48,135 nucleotides of DNA, taken from assembly GCA_022394755.1 (NCBI GenBank), contig JAGFCA010000037.1, positions 1 to 48,135 of the forward strand, given 5' to 3'. This document shows, in pieces, positions 16,441 to 24,302 of this stretch. The stretch is from Candidatus Poribacteria bacterium (lineage in GTDB: Bacteria > Poribacteria > WGA-4E > WGA-3G). Under the pieces are notes generated by a model. It was given only the letters and a program-made list of their open reading frames with translations. It was not told the DNA's origin and made no database searches. The stretch's first letter is position 1; each line of letters begins with the position of its first letter. A program made the translations under genes and the position numbers.

Positions 16441-16525
16441 TATAAGTGCGTTTTTACAATATTTATGTATAAAATTTCAATAATAATTCAAGCCCTTTTA
16501 GAGTAGAGAGAACGAAGGAGTAAAT

Positions 16526-17380
16526 GTGAAGAATTTTGAGTTTTATGAACCTACGACTCTTGCGGAAGCCTCCCAACTGTTTGCCCAAGAACACACGCAG
16601 CTCCTTGCAGGCGGGACAGACATTGTTATCGAAATGAAGGCATACACTGAATCCCCGCAGTCCGTAGTTAGTTTGCAGAAGATTCCTGGATTATCTGGAA
16701 TCACATGCGACGCAGATAATAGCATTACTATCGGTGCGATGACAAATGTGAGAGAAGTTGAGTTATCCCAACACATACAAGAACATCATACTGCTTTAGC
16801 TGAAGGTGCATCAGAAATCGGTTCTGTTCAAATTCGGAACCTTGCGACGGTTGGTGGGAATATTGCACACGCCTCTCCTGCAGCAGATACAGTTGCGGGT
16901 TTATTAGTCGCCGATGCACAAGTACAAATAGTCGGTTCCGATGGTGAAAGATCTGTTCCCATTAATGAACTGTTTACCGGACCCGGACAGACAGTATTAA
17001 AACCCGGAGAGATAATAACCCAATTTACACTTCCATCCCCTGCATCCGGTTCACACTATATCAAGCATAAAATCCGTGAAGTCATGGATTTAGCATTTAT
17101 CGGTGTTGCTTCCTCTATCAATTTAGAAGATGACACGATAACAGATGCTAAGATAGGACTTGCGGCTGTTGCACCTACACCCATTCGTGCAACTGAAGCA
17201 GAGGAATTACTAAAAGGCAAATCAATAACACCTGAACTTATTGGACAAGCCGGAGAGGCTGCTGCCGCTGCAACGAGTCCAATATCTGATCTACGCTGCT
17301 CAGCAGAACATCGGAAAGAGATGGTAGATGTCCTTACACAGAGAACATTACAATATGCCTTAGAGAGAGCAAGAAGTTAA
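16526..17380 (+). CDS. FAD-binding subunit of a molybdenum hydroxylase (CoxM/xanthine dehydrogenase type)
   Basis: This 284-residue protein has the family's FAD-binding domain. LLAGGTDIVIEMK near residues 31-43 and ATVGGNIAHASPAADT near 108-123 contact FAD. The C-terminal CODH-type domain has the conserved KIREVMDLAF and IGLAAVAPTPIRATEAE. It passes electrons from the 2Fe-2S subunit to the final acceptor in a cytosolic three-subunit enzyme. The start is GTG at 16526 with AAGGAG at 16515-16520; the overlapping ATG at 16524 is followed at once by TGA and cannot be used. It is first in an operon followed by the 2Fe-2S, zinc-ribbon and Mo-subunit genes. Its first 29 or so codons are copied as pseudogenes at 8914 and 12570. 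Confidence 0.95.
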   Translation: MKNFEFYEPTTLAEASQLFAQEHTQLLAGGTDIVIEMKAYTESPQSVVSLQKIPGLSGITCDADNSITIGAMTNVREVELSQHIQEHHTALAEGASEIGSVQIRNLATVGGNIAHASPAADTVAGLLVADAQVQIVGSDGERSVPINELFTGPGQTVLKPGEIITQFTLPSPASGSHYIKHKIREVMDLAFIGVASSINLEDDTITDAKIGLAAVAPTPIRATEAEELLKGKSITPELIGQAGEAAAAATSPISDLRCSAEHRKEMVDVLTQRTLQYALERARS

Positions 17381-17447
17381 TAGAGTTTACTGGTTTGCGA
17401 GGTGAAACAACCCACCCGCATCGTATATAGTTAGTTAAGGAGATAAT

Positions 17448-17927
17448 ATGGCAAAATATCCTGTTAGTTTTAAAGTTAACGGTGATGAACAAGATCTGCT
17501 GATTGAACCCCGGAAGACTTTATTGGCTGTCTTACGTGATGTAATCGGTTTGACAGGTACGAAAGAAGGATGTAGCACTGGAGACTGCGGTGCATGTACC
17601 GTAATTATTGACGGAAAAGCAGTGACGTCATGTATGGTACTTGGTGTAACCGTAGCAGGAAAAGAAATTACTACTATTGAAGGATTAGCCGAAGACGGTG
17701 AACTTCACCCTGTTCAGCAAGCATTTATCGATACTGGTGGTTATCAGTGTGGTTTTTGCACACCTGGATTTATCATGTCCTCAAAAGCTCTTATTGATGA
17801 GAATCCTGACCGGACAGAAGAGGAATTTAGACATGCCCTTGGGGGAAATATCTGTCGTTGTACTGGATATACAAAAATTCTTGAAGCAGTCCTAAATGCA
17901 GCTGAAGAAATACGTACAAATTCATAG
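17448..17927 (+). CDS. 2Fe-2S subunit of a molybdenum hydroxylase
   Basis: This 159-residue protein carries both clusters of the family. A plant-ferredoxin-type cluster is bound by CSTGDCGACTVIIDG plus a later Cys in VTSCMV. A second cluster lies in the helical C-terminal domain, bound by CGFCTPGF and ICRCTGYTKI. Length and spacing are standard for CoxS/XdhC-like small subunits. It relays electrons from the molybdenum centre to FAD. The AAGGAGA ribosome site lies 7 nt before the ATG. The gap from the FAD-subunit gene is 67 nt, without a terminator. Confidence 0.96.
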   Translation: MAKYPVSFKVNGDEQDLLIEPRKTLLAVLRDVIGLTGTKEGCSTGDCGACTVIIDGKAVTSCMVLGVTVAGKEITTIEGLAEDGELHPVQQAFIDTGGYQCGFCTPGFIMSSKALIDENPDRTEEEFRHALGGNICRCTGYTKILEAVLNAAEEIRTNS

Positions 17928-17967
17928 GAATTGAAGATTATAAACAATGGTTTATTAGGAGAATAAT

Positions 17968-18264
17968 ATGGCGAAAACACATCGCGGAAAAGGAATCAGA
18001 AATTTTTACATCGACCCAAATGGAACAGTTCATGATGGCGAATACAATAATGGACGCGGAACCTGTCCTGTTTGTAATCGGACTGGTGTAAAAATACTAT
18101 ACACTCGTGAAATTGATGGAAATGAGACTAAAGTTTGTAAGAGATGTAATACAGCAATAGGACGTGGAAAACTTGGGTTTGATGCGCAGGGGAGTGACAG
18201 TGCTGCTGATGTATCCGATACTGAGAATGAAAGCGCTGCAGAAGAGGTCACAGAAGAGGAATAA
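17968..18264 (+). CDS. Small zinc-ribbon protein encoded inside the hydroxylase operon
   Basis: This 98-residue protein has two CxxC pairs, TCPVCNRTG and VCKRCNTAI, about 24 residues apart, making a zinc ribbon at about 32-65. The N-terminus is basic (KTHRGKGIRNFYIDPNG). The C-terminal 30 residues are very acidic (ENESAAEEVTEEE). Such proteins bind nucleic acid or protein partners. Its place between the 2Fe-2S and Mo-subunit genes, 41 and 59 nt from each, suggests co-expression, but no known maturation factor of these enzymes looks like this. Function unknown. Confidence 0.75.
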   Translation: MAKTHRGKGIRNFYIDPNGTVHDGEYNNGRGTCPVCNRTGVKILYTREIDGNETKVCKRCNTAIGRGKLGFDAQGSDSAADVSDTENESAAEEVTEEE

Positions 18265-18323
18265 TTCTCAAATAGTAAACACAATCTATAGTGTTTCAAT
18301 AATAGATTTGAAAGGAGAATTAA

Positions 18324-20627
18324 ATGTCAGAATACACTGTCGTAGGTCAAAAACTACCTCGTGTGGATGCAGTTGAAAAAGTTACAGGAGCAGCGCAATA
18401 CGGTGCCGATGTTCATCCTGCAGGTATGTTATATGGTAAAATCGTCCGTAGTAAACATGCACATGCGAACATAATTAGTATTGACACCAGTGAAGCCGAA
18501 AAACTTCCTGGCGTAAGAGCTATAATCACACAAGATGATGTGCCAAGTGGACGTCGCGTTTTTGCAACAGATAAAGTGCTGTATTTGGGTGAACCCCTTG
18601 CAGCTGTTGCTGCTACAGATCCTGATATTGCTGCTGAAGCCGCAGAACTCATTAATATTGAATATGAGGTTTTACCTGTTGTTCAGGACGTTATGGAAGC
18701 GATAAAACCATCAGCACCTCACATACAAGGTGACGAAACAAAAGATGGTCCAAAACGACGTGATATCAGCGCAAAAATAAAGGAATTAGCCGCGGATCAA
18801 GATAATGATCATGCTGCTGAGATTCAGAAACTTGAAGCAGAATTAAATAACTATGATGATGAAATCTATCATAATATCTCCGCGGAAAGTCATACTGAAG
18901 CCGGTGATGTAGAAAAAGGCTTTGCGGAATCTGATATTGTAGTAGAAGATACCTATGTTATTCCACGCGTTCATCAGACTTATATGGAACCGCATGTTTC
19001 GGTTGCCAGTGCAGACTCATCAGGGAAAATAACTGTTTGGGCATCAACACAAGGTCCGTTTGCAATACGTTCAGGTATTGCTGGTACACTCGGTATCCCG
19101 TTAACCCAAATTAATGTTATAGGCACAACAATGGGTGGTGGTTTTGGTGGTCGCTTTGGCGTTATCATTACGCATGTACCTGCTGTTTTGCTTTCCCAAA
19201 AAGCCGGACGACCAGTGCGTGTGCAAATGACACGCGAAGAGGAATTCCTTGATGGTAGACCTGCTCCTGGGTGTGTAATCAAACTCAAGACGGGTGCTAC
19301 TAAAGACGGTCAAATATTAGCACGTCAAGCACTTGCATTTTGGGATTCCGGATCAGTTTCGGGTGCGTCTATCGGTAGTACCATCAGAGTACGTGGTGTC
19401 TACAAAATTCCGAATATAAAGATTGATGCATACGGCGTTCACACCAACAAATCTGGTACTGCAGCATACAGGGCACCGGGAGCACCACAAGCTATTTTCG
19501 CTGGTGAAGCACAACTGGACGATATTGCAGAACAGATAGGTATGGATCCAGTCAAATTCCGTCTAATGAATATGCGGGAAGAAGGGGATGAAGTCCCTGC
19601 TGGTGGCAGTGAACCAAAGGTAGGATACAAGGAAACATTGGAAGCGGTTGCTGATGCTGCCGGATGGTGGGATCGTGAAGCAGACGATAACCAAGGATGG
19701 GGTGTTGCTGTGGGTGATTGGACCAACGGTTGCGGTCCCGGTGGTGTATATGTTTCTGTACACGAAGATGGAAGTGCAAGAATCTTCCACGGATCTATGG
19801 ATATCACCGGAACAGATACTGCTATCACACAAATTATTGCAGAGATATTAACTGTTCCCTATGATAGTGTAACCATCCGTCGTGGAGACACTGATTCAGC
19901 ACCTTATTCAACTGGTTCAGGTGGAAGTGTTGTTACCTTCACAATGGGAAACACTGCAAAACTCGCTGCTGAAGATGCACATAAACGGATTCTTGAACTT
20001 GCCGCTGAAAGACTCAATACAAACGAAGACAACCTTGAGTTAAAAGATGGGGCAATTCATGTAATTACTGCTGATCCACCTAAATCCATATCATTAGGTG
20101 AACTTGCAGCGTATAGTCTTTCAACCACAGGTGGACCTATTGTTGGTAAAGGCTCATTTGCACGTCAATCCAGCACACCTGCTCTTGCTGCACAAATTGC
20201 TAAGGTAGAAGTTGATCCTGAGACTGGTAGAACCAGAATACTAAAACTCGTTGCTTCTCAGGATGTAGGTTTCGCTATTAATCCGATGGCAGTAGAAGGA
20301 CAAATAGAAGGTGGTACAGTCCAAGGGTATGCGTGGGCAATGATGGAGGAGATGCAATACAATGATAACGGTAATGTTAATCCTGGATTCGTTGATTACC
20401 GTGTGCCAACCTCCGCTGATCTGCCAACGGTTGAATCTGTAATCGTTGAAGTGCCTGCACCGAATGGCCCGTATGGGGCAAAAGGTGTAGGAGAACCCCC
20501 GATTACGCCTACTTTGGCAACTATGTCGAATGCTGTCAAAGATGCTATCGGCGTGCGAATCTCTGAATTACCCATCAAACCTGAAAAGGTTGTTGACGCA
20601 CTCAAGAATAACGGTCATGGTGCGTAA
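18324..20627 (+). CDS. Molybdopterin-binding catalytic subunit of a molybdenum hydroxylase
   Basis: This 767-residue protein starts YTVVGQKLPRVDAVEKVTGA, typical of CoxL/xanthine dehydrogenase large subunits. GGGFGGRFG near residue 270 binds the cofactor, and AYRAPGAPQAIF near 380 is the active-site loop. GVGEPPITP near 724 carries the catalytic Glu. The loop lacks the AYxCSFR of form-I CO dehydrogenase, so CO oxidation is unlikely; an aldehyde or N-heterocycle is more probable. Residues about 136-187 (KRRDISAKIKELAADQDND, then IQKLEAELNNYDDE) form a charged helical insertion just before the family's usual EAGDVEKGFAESD segment. This is unusual. The ribosome site is AAGGAG. It is last in the operon, followed by a strong hairpin. 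Substrate unknown. Confidence 0.93.
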   Translation: MSEYTVVGQKLPRVDAVEKVTGAAQYGADVHPAGMLYGKIVRSKHAHANIISIDTSEAEKLPGVRAIITQDDVPSGRRVFATDKVLYLGEPLAAVAATDPDIAAEAAELINIEYEVLPVVQDVMEAIKPSAPHIQGDETKDGPKRRDISAKIKELAADQDNDHAAEIQKLEAELNNYDDEIYHNISAESHTEAGDVEKGFAESDIVVEDTYVIPRVHQTYMEPHVSVASADSSGKITVWASTQGPFAIRSGIAGTLGIPLTQINVIGTTMGGGFGGRFGVIITHVPAVLLSQKAGRPVRVQMTREEEFLDGRPAPGCVIKLKTGATKDGQILARQALAFWDSGSVSGASIGSTIRVRGVYKIPNIKIDAYGVHTNKSGTAAYRAPGAPQAIFAGEAQLDDIAEQIGMDPVKFRLMNMREEGDEVPAGGSEPKVGYKETLEAVADAAGWWDREADDNQGWGVAVGDWTNGCGPGGVYVSVHEDGSARIFHGSMDITGTDTAITQIIAEILTVPYDSVTIRRGDTDSAPYSTGSGGSVVTFTMGNTAKLAAEDAHKRILELAAERLNTNEDNLELKDGAIHVITADPPKSISLGELAAYSLSTTGGPIVGKGSFARQSSTPALAAQIAKVEVDPETGRTRILKLVASQDVGFAINPMAVEGQIEGGTVQGYAWAMMEEMQYNDNGNVNPGFVDYRVPTSADLPTVESVIVEVPAPNGPYGAKGVGEPPITPTLATMSNAVKDAIGVRISELPIKPEKVVDALKNNGHGA

Positions 20628-20634
20628 TTATCAT

Positions 20635-20677
20635 CCGATAGTATCGACGAAGCATAAATCTTCGTCGATACTATCGG
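20635..20677. terminator. Perfect 18-bp hairpin at the end of the hydroxylase operon
   Basis: CCGATAGTATCGACGAAG (20635-20652) pairs perfectly with CTTCGTCGATACTATCGG (20660-20677) around the 7-nt loop CATAAAT. It starts 8 nt after the stop codon. No T-run follows, so it could be a terminator aided by other factors, an mRNA-stabilising hairpin, or a protein-binding palindrome for the PIN gene 20 nt downstream. Confidence 0.6.
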
Positions 20678-20696
20678 TAATTAACCATTGGAGTTG

Positions 20697-21425
20697 ATGA
20701 TACATTACGCAGAAGTTAAACCGGCTGTCTATCTTGAATCAACAGTAGTCAGTTATCTTATTTCACGACCGAGTAATGATGCAGTTATATCCTCTCGGCA
20801 ACAAGCAACACAACAGTTATGGAATGAATATTCAGATGATTTTGAGTTTGTTGCTTCGTTCATAGTTGCAAATGAAATTCAACGAGGTGATGCCGAAGAA
20901 GCACAACGAAGGTTAAGAACGTTAGAAAATTTGAGAAAGCTTGAGTTTTCGTTGGAAGCGCGATTACTCTCTCAACTGCTGATAGATGCTGGAGCAATCC
21001 CATCTAATTCCACCCAAGATGCTCAACATATAGCAATTGCAGCTACAAATAATCTTGACTATCTGGTTTCTTGGGACTTTAAACATATTGTCAATAGAAG
21101 TAGATTTCAGAATATCAATAATATATGTAGAGATGCAGGATTTAATACGGTAACCATTTTAACACCAGAAGAACTTATTGAGGGTATAAGAATGAAAGAG
21201 GAATCTATTCCACCAACTGATCCTATTCTTGAAGAAATCTATCGAATGAAAGAAGAATTCAATGCACAATTCAATTCTTTAGAGGAACTATTTGCTTATC
21301 TTAAGGATGAAGAAACAAAGGCGAAGGCACGCGGTGTGAAATTCGTTCCTGCCCCACCGCCACCTCCAGGTGCTATGGAAAAAATGGAGAAAATGCTAAA
21401 AGAACTAAATAAGGATTCAGAGTAG
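20697..21425 (+). CDS. PIN-domain toxin fused to its own antitoxin
   Basis: Residues about 8-160 form a VapC-type PIN domain: AVYLESTVVSYLISRPSND, then FEFVASFIVANEIQRGDAEE, STQDAQHIAIAATNNLDYL and SWDFKHIVNRSRF, ending TVTILTPEELI. All expected acidic residues (E in YLEST, E in ANEI, D in TQDAQH) are present, so it should be an active ribonuclease fold. Residues about 166-242 (PTDPILEEIYRMKEEFNAQF, LEELFAYLKDEETKAKARGV) closely resemble the small separate antitoxin usually encoded next to this PIN family. An internal ATG at 21192 with GAGGG upstream could still yield the free antitoxin. The ATG at 20697 is preferred to the TTG at 20688, since GGAG at 20690 lies just before it. Ribonuclease activity and self-inhibition are inferred. 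Confidence 0.85.
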   Translation: MIHYAEVKPAVYLESTVVSYLISRPSNDAVISSRQQATQQLWNEYSDDFEFVASFIVANEIQRGDAEEAQRRLRTLENLRKLEFSLEARLLSQLLIDAGAIPSNSTQDAQHIAIAATNNLDYLVSWDFKHIVNRSRFQNINNICRDAGFNTVTILTPEELIEGIRMKEESIPPTDPILEEIYRMKEEFNAQFNSLEELFAYLKDEETKAKARGVKFVPAPPPPPGAMEKMEKMLKELNKDSE

Positions 21426-21494
21426 ATTTATACTTGCTTCATACTTACGATAATTGAGATCTTATTATCAAGAACAGGAAGAAAAGAGTAATAT

Positions 21495-22211
21495 ATGTTT
21501 GGTGAAATTAGAAACGAACACGGTGAACGGCTTGACTATACTTATCACAAAGGCAATGGTAACCGAATCGTCGTGATTGGGCACGGTGTTACAGGAAATA
21601 AAGATAGACCTGCTCTCATTGCTTTAGCTGAAGGACTTGCCGAAGCGGGTATATCCACAATACGTTTTTCATTCTCCGGAAATGGTGAGTCTGAAGGTAA
21701 ATTCGTAGACTCTACTATATCTAAAGAGGTAGGGGATCTTGGGACTGTCCTTGATTCCCTTAAGGATTACAAAATTTGTTATGTAGGTCATAGTATGGGT
21801 GGTGCAGTCGGTGTGCTTCGTGCTGCAGTTGATGAACGTATTGAAGTGCTTGTTTCACTTGCGGGGATGGTACATACAAACGAATTTGCCAAAAGGGAAT
21901 TTGGTGATGCAATCCCTGACAAAGGTTTTATGTGGGATGAACCAGATTGTCCACTTTCCCAGGCTTATGTAGACGATATGGCTTTGATAGATAGTGTAGC
22001 AAAACAGGCAAGTAAATTTGGTGTTCCTTGGCTGTTAGTCCACGGCACTGAAGACGATATAGTTCCAATTCAAGATAGTATAGATATTCTTCAATATGCA
22101 AACGAACCGACTGAACTCCTTGAACTGCCAGGTGTAGACCATGTCTTCTCTGACGATGGTGCACCCCTCATGGTAGAGAAAGTTGTAGCGTGGATTGATC
22201 AGAAGTTGTAA
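21495..22211 (+). CDS. Alpha/beta-hydrolase family protein
   Basis: This 238-residue single-domain alpha/beta hydrolase has VVIGHGVTGNKDRPA as the oxyanion-loop region and the nucleophile elbow GHSMGG near residue 100. The acid is in VHGTEDDIVPIQD near 187, and the catalytic His is in PGVDHVFS near 217. It lacks a signal peptide, so it is cytosolic. The shape resembles small serine aminopeptidase or acylesterase-like proteins acting on esters. The substrate is unknown. It follows the PIN fusion gene by 69 nt on the same strand without clear functional linkage. Confidence 0.9.
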   Translation: MFGEIRNEHGERLDYTYHKGNGNRIVVIGHGVTGNKDRPALIALAEGLAEAGISTIRFSFSGNGESEGKFVDSTISKEVGDLGTVLDSLKDYKICYVGHSMGGAVGVLRAAVDERIEVLVSLAGMVHTNEFAKREFGDAIPDKGFMWDEPDCPLSQAYVDDMALIDSVAKQASKFGVPWLLVHGTEDDIVPIQDSIDILQYANEPTELLELPGVDHVFSDDGAPLMVEKVVAWIDQKL

Positions 22212-22221
22212 GTAAAGATTT

Positions 22222-22449
22222 ATGGCGCGAAATGATAAACTCAAAGAAGAAATCGGTTAGTTAAAAGTTATCTTCGCCATATCAATTGCCACAGATATCT
22301 CGCTAATTGCTTGGTTAGTTCAGAATTATGGTAAGGTAAATCTCTTTCTGTTTATAGTGGGTGTGATTGGGGCATGTCTGATAATGGTTATTATAGTTTT
22401 GGTCAATAATACTGCATATAAAAGGATGAAAAAAATGGGGGAGATGTAA
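22222..22449 (+). pseudogene. Small two-helix membrane protein gene interrupted by TAG
   Basis: The frame from ATG 22222 reads MARNDKLKEEIG, then TAG at 22258-22260, then LKVIFAISIATDISLIAWLV and LFLFIVGVIGACLIMVIIVL, to a stop overlapping the next gene. Intact relatives I recall have an aromatic or similar residue where the TAG lies (EEIG-x-LKV), so one base change from TGG or TAC/TAT would explain it. Two membrane segments are otherwise intact. Such proteins often sit directly before a tiny one-helix protein, as here. Confidence 0.55.
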
Positions 22450-22550
22450 TGGATTGGAGAGAATGGGTCGTCCTTGGAGTGGTAATAGCATTTTTTGTTA
22501 CATTGGGTATAGTTGCAGCTACAGCTATACGACATGCCAGTAAGAGTTAA
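22449..22550 (+). CDS. 33-residue single-helix membrane protein
   Basis: The ATG overlaps the stop of the preceding frame (TAATG). The protein is a short amphipathic start (MDWREWVVLG), one membrane segment (VVIAFFVTLGIVAATA) and a basic end (IRHASKS). It pairs with the interrupted gene upstream, and the coupling suggests the two form a small membrane complex. Its role is unknown; a toxin-like or regulatory micro-protein is possible. Confidence 0.5.
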   Translation: MDWREWVVLGVVIAFFVTLGIVAATAIRHASKS

Positions 22551-22574
22551 TCAAATAGAAAACTGGAGAAAACT

Positions 22575-23399
22575 ATGTCAGCACCGCGTATCTCAGTCTC
22601 CTCTTGGAGTTTGCATCGACAACTTGGTAAACCGGGATTTACGGGACCAAAACACGACATGCAGATTCCAATAGAAACACATGATAATGGTCCTATATCG
22701 CTGCTTGAATTACCGAGTAGTATCGCTGAATTTGGTATTAATACAGTTGAAATATGTCACTTCCATATTCCATCAATTGAGAAGACTTACCTTAATGAAC
22801 TACGTGCTGCCCTTCAAGCGGCAGATGTTGAACTATTCTCTTTGTTAATTGATGAAGGAGACATCACCCACCCTACTGATGCAGAACGCGATATTGAATG
22901 GATAGAAAAATGGATTGATATTGCTGGAGAACTGGGGGCGACATGTGCACGTGTAATTGGAGGAAAAGCCGATCCCTCCGATGAAACAGTGACACAGAGT
23001 AAACAAGCACTCTCACGTTTAACGAATCGGGCAGAAACTGCGGGTATCCGTTTGATGACCGAAAACTGGTTCTCAATCTTTTCTACACCCGAGATTGTCC
23101 ATGACATACTAAATAGTTTAGATGGTAAAGTAGGACTTTGTTTAGATTTTGGAAATTGGCGTGGCGATTCAAAATATGAAGATCTTGCCGCAATTGCGCC
23201 TATTGCCGAATCCTGCCATACGAAAGCACATTTTGAAGCACCTCGTGAAATTGACACAGAAGATTACATTAAATGTCTTGAGTTAACCCAAGAAGCAGGT
23301 TTTGCTGGACCCCATACCCTCATTTACGACGGTCCAGGTGATGATGAATGGGAAGGCTTATCCATTGAACGTGATGTGGTAAGTCAATACCTAAATTAA
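22575..23399 (+). CDS. Sugar phosphate isomerase/epimerase-like TIM-barrel protein
   Basis: This 274-residue AP-endonuclease-2-type TIM barrel begins ISVSSWSLHRQLG. Metal-ligand candidates follow in order: Glu in VEICHFHIP, Asp/Glu in LLIDEGD, His in DITHPTD, Glu in MTENWF, Asp in CLDFGNW, His in SCHTKAHF and Asp in LIYDGPGDD. Relatives isomerise or epimerise keto-sugars and inosose-type compounds in the cytosol; the substrate is not deducible. The ribosome site is GGAG. The DUF6807 gene starts 10 nt downstream, so the two are an operon. Confidence 0.9.
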   Translation: MSAPRISVSSWSLHRQLGKPGFTGPKHDMQIPIETHDNGPISLLELPSSIAEFGINTVEICHFHIPSIEKTYLNELRAALQAADVELFSLLIDEGDITHPTDAERDIEWIEKWIDIAGELGATCARVIGGKADPSDETVTQSKQALSRLTNRAETAGIRLMTENWFSIFSTPEIVHDILNSLDGKVGLCLDFGNWRGDSKYEDLAAIAPIAESCHTKAHFEAPREIDTEDYIKCLELTQEAGFAGPHTLIYDGPGDDEWEGLSIERDVVSQYLN

Positions 23400-23409
23400 T
23401 AAAGGGATT

Positions 23410-24252
23410 ATGTTTACATTATCAAAAACACAACACAGTTTATCAATTGCTTGGAACGATCAACAGGTCTTAGATTACAATTTTCCAGAAGATGGTAATC
23501 GTCCATTTTGTCATCCGTTGAACCTACCAGGAGCACCTGCGCTTACCATGAACGAACCTGGGGATCACGTCCACCATCAAGGTTTATGGGTTGCATGGAA
23601 AAAAGTCAATGATGTGAACTTTTGGGAACAACCTGCTCCCGGCAGCGATCCAACAGGATTTGGTAAGATCGTTCATCAACGGATAGCATCCATAAAAACT
23701 GATAATACAACTGCAAGTATAACATCAGAAAATGCCTGGATTGATTGGCAAGGCGAAACACACCTAACTGAACAGAGACAAATTACCGTTCATGCTCCAT
23801 CTGAAAAAACCATGCAGATTTCTGTGTCATTAACTCTTCATCCAAATAATCGTGAAGTTGTCCTTGATTTACGGCGCGGTCAACCCGGGGAGGGTGGCAG
23901 GTTTTACAGTGGTATGGCAATCCGATTTGACAATGTGATTACACCTGGTAATCTATTAGATGCTGATGGACGTACTGAACCGATGGACATTTTTGGGAAA
24001 CAAAGTAAGTGGTGCAGCTTTACTACACAACACCCTGATGATAATGAAACCTATGGTGTTGCTATTGTTGACCATCCTGACAATCCTCGTTACCCGACAA
24101 CATGGTGGGTACGCAACAGCCAGAACTACTGCCTCATTCATCCTTCACCTGTATATTATGAACCTTTCCACCTTGCATCTGATGAATCTCTAAGATTGCA
24201 ATATCGTGTTGTTCTGTATCGTGGACAACCTGATCAATCGTATTTTGAGTAG
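23410..24252 (+). CDS. DUF6807 (PmoA-like) protein
   Basis: This 280-residue protein has the family hallmarks: NRPFCHPLNLPGAPALTMN, DHVHHQGLWVAWKKVNDVNF, then FYSGMAIRFDN and WWVRNSQNYCLIHPSPVYYE. The DHxHHxG motif with paired His suggests a metal or sugar site on a beta-sandwich like those of aldose-epimerase-type folds. No biochemical role is firmly established that I know of. The family often accompanies sugar isomerases and oxidoreductases, as here. No signal peptide is visible. Confidence 0.88.
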   Translation: MFTLSKTQHSLSIAWNDQQVLDYNFPEDGNRPFCHPLNLPGAPALTMNEPGDHVHHQGLWVAWKKVNDVNFWEQPAPGSDPTGFGKIVHQRIASIKTDNTTASITSENAWIDWQGETHLTEQRQITVHAPSEKTMQISVSLTLHPNNREVVLDLRRGQPGEGGRFYSGMAIRFDNVITPGNLLDADGRTEPMDIFGKQSKWCSFTTQHPDDNETYGVAIVDHPDNPRYPTTWWVRNSQNYCLIHPSPVYYEPFHLASDESLRLQYRVVLYRGQPDQSYFE

Positions 24253-24302
24253 TGATTACTTTGTTCAAGTAACTATCCTTTTTCTATACAAATCCAACTT
24301 TC

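Noticed and set aside
18324..20627. Form-I CO dehydrogenase large subunit
   Set aside because: The active-site loop reads AYRAPGAPQ, not AYxCSFR, so only a general molybdenum hydroxylase is supported.
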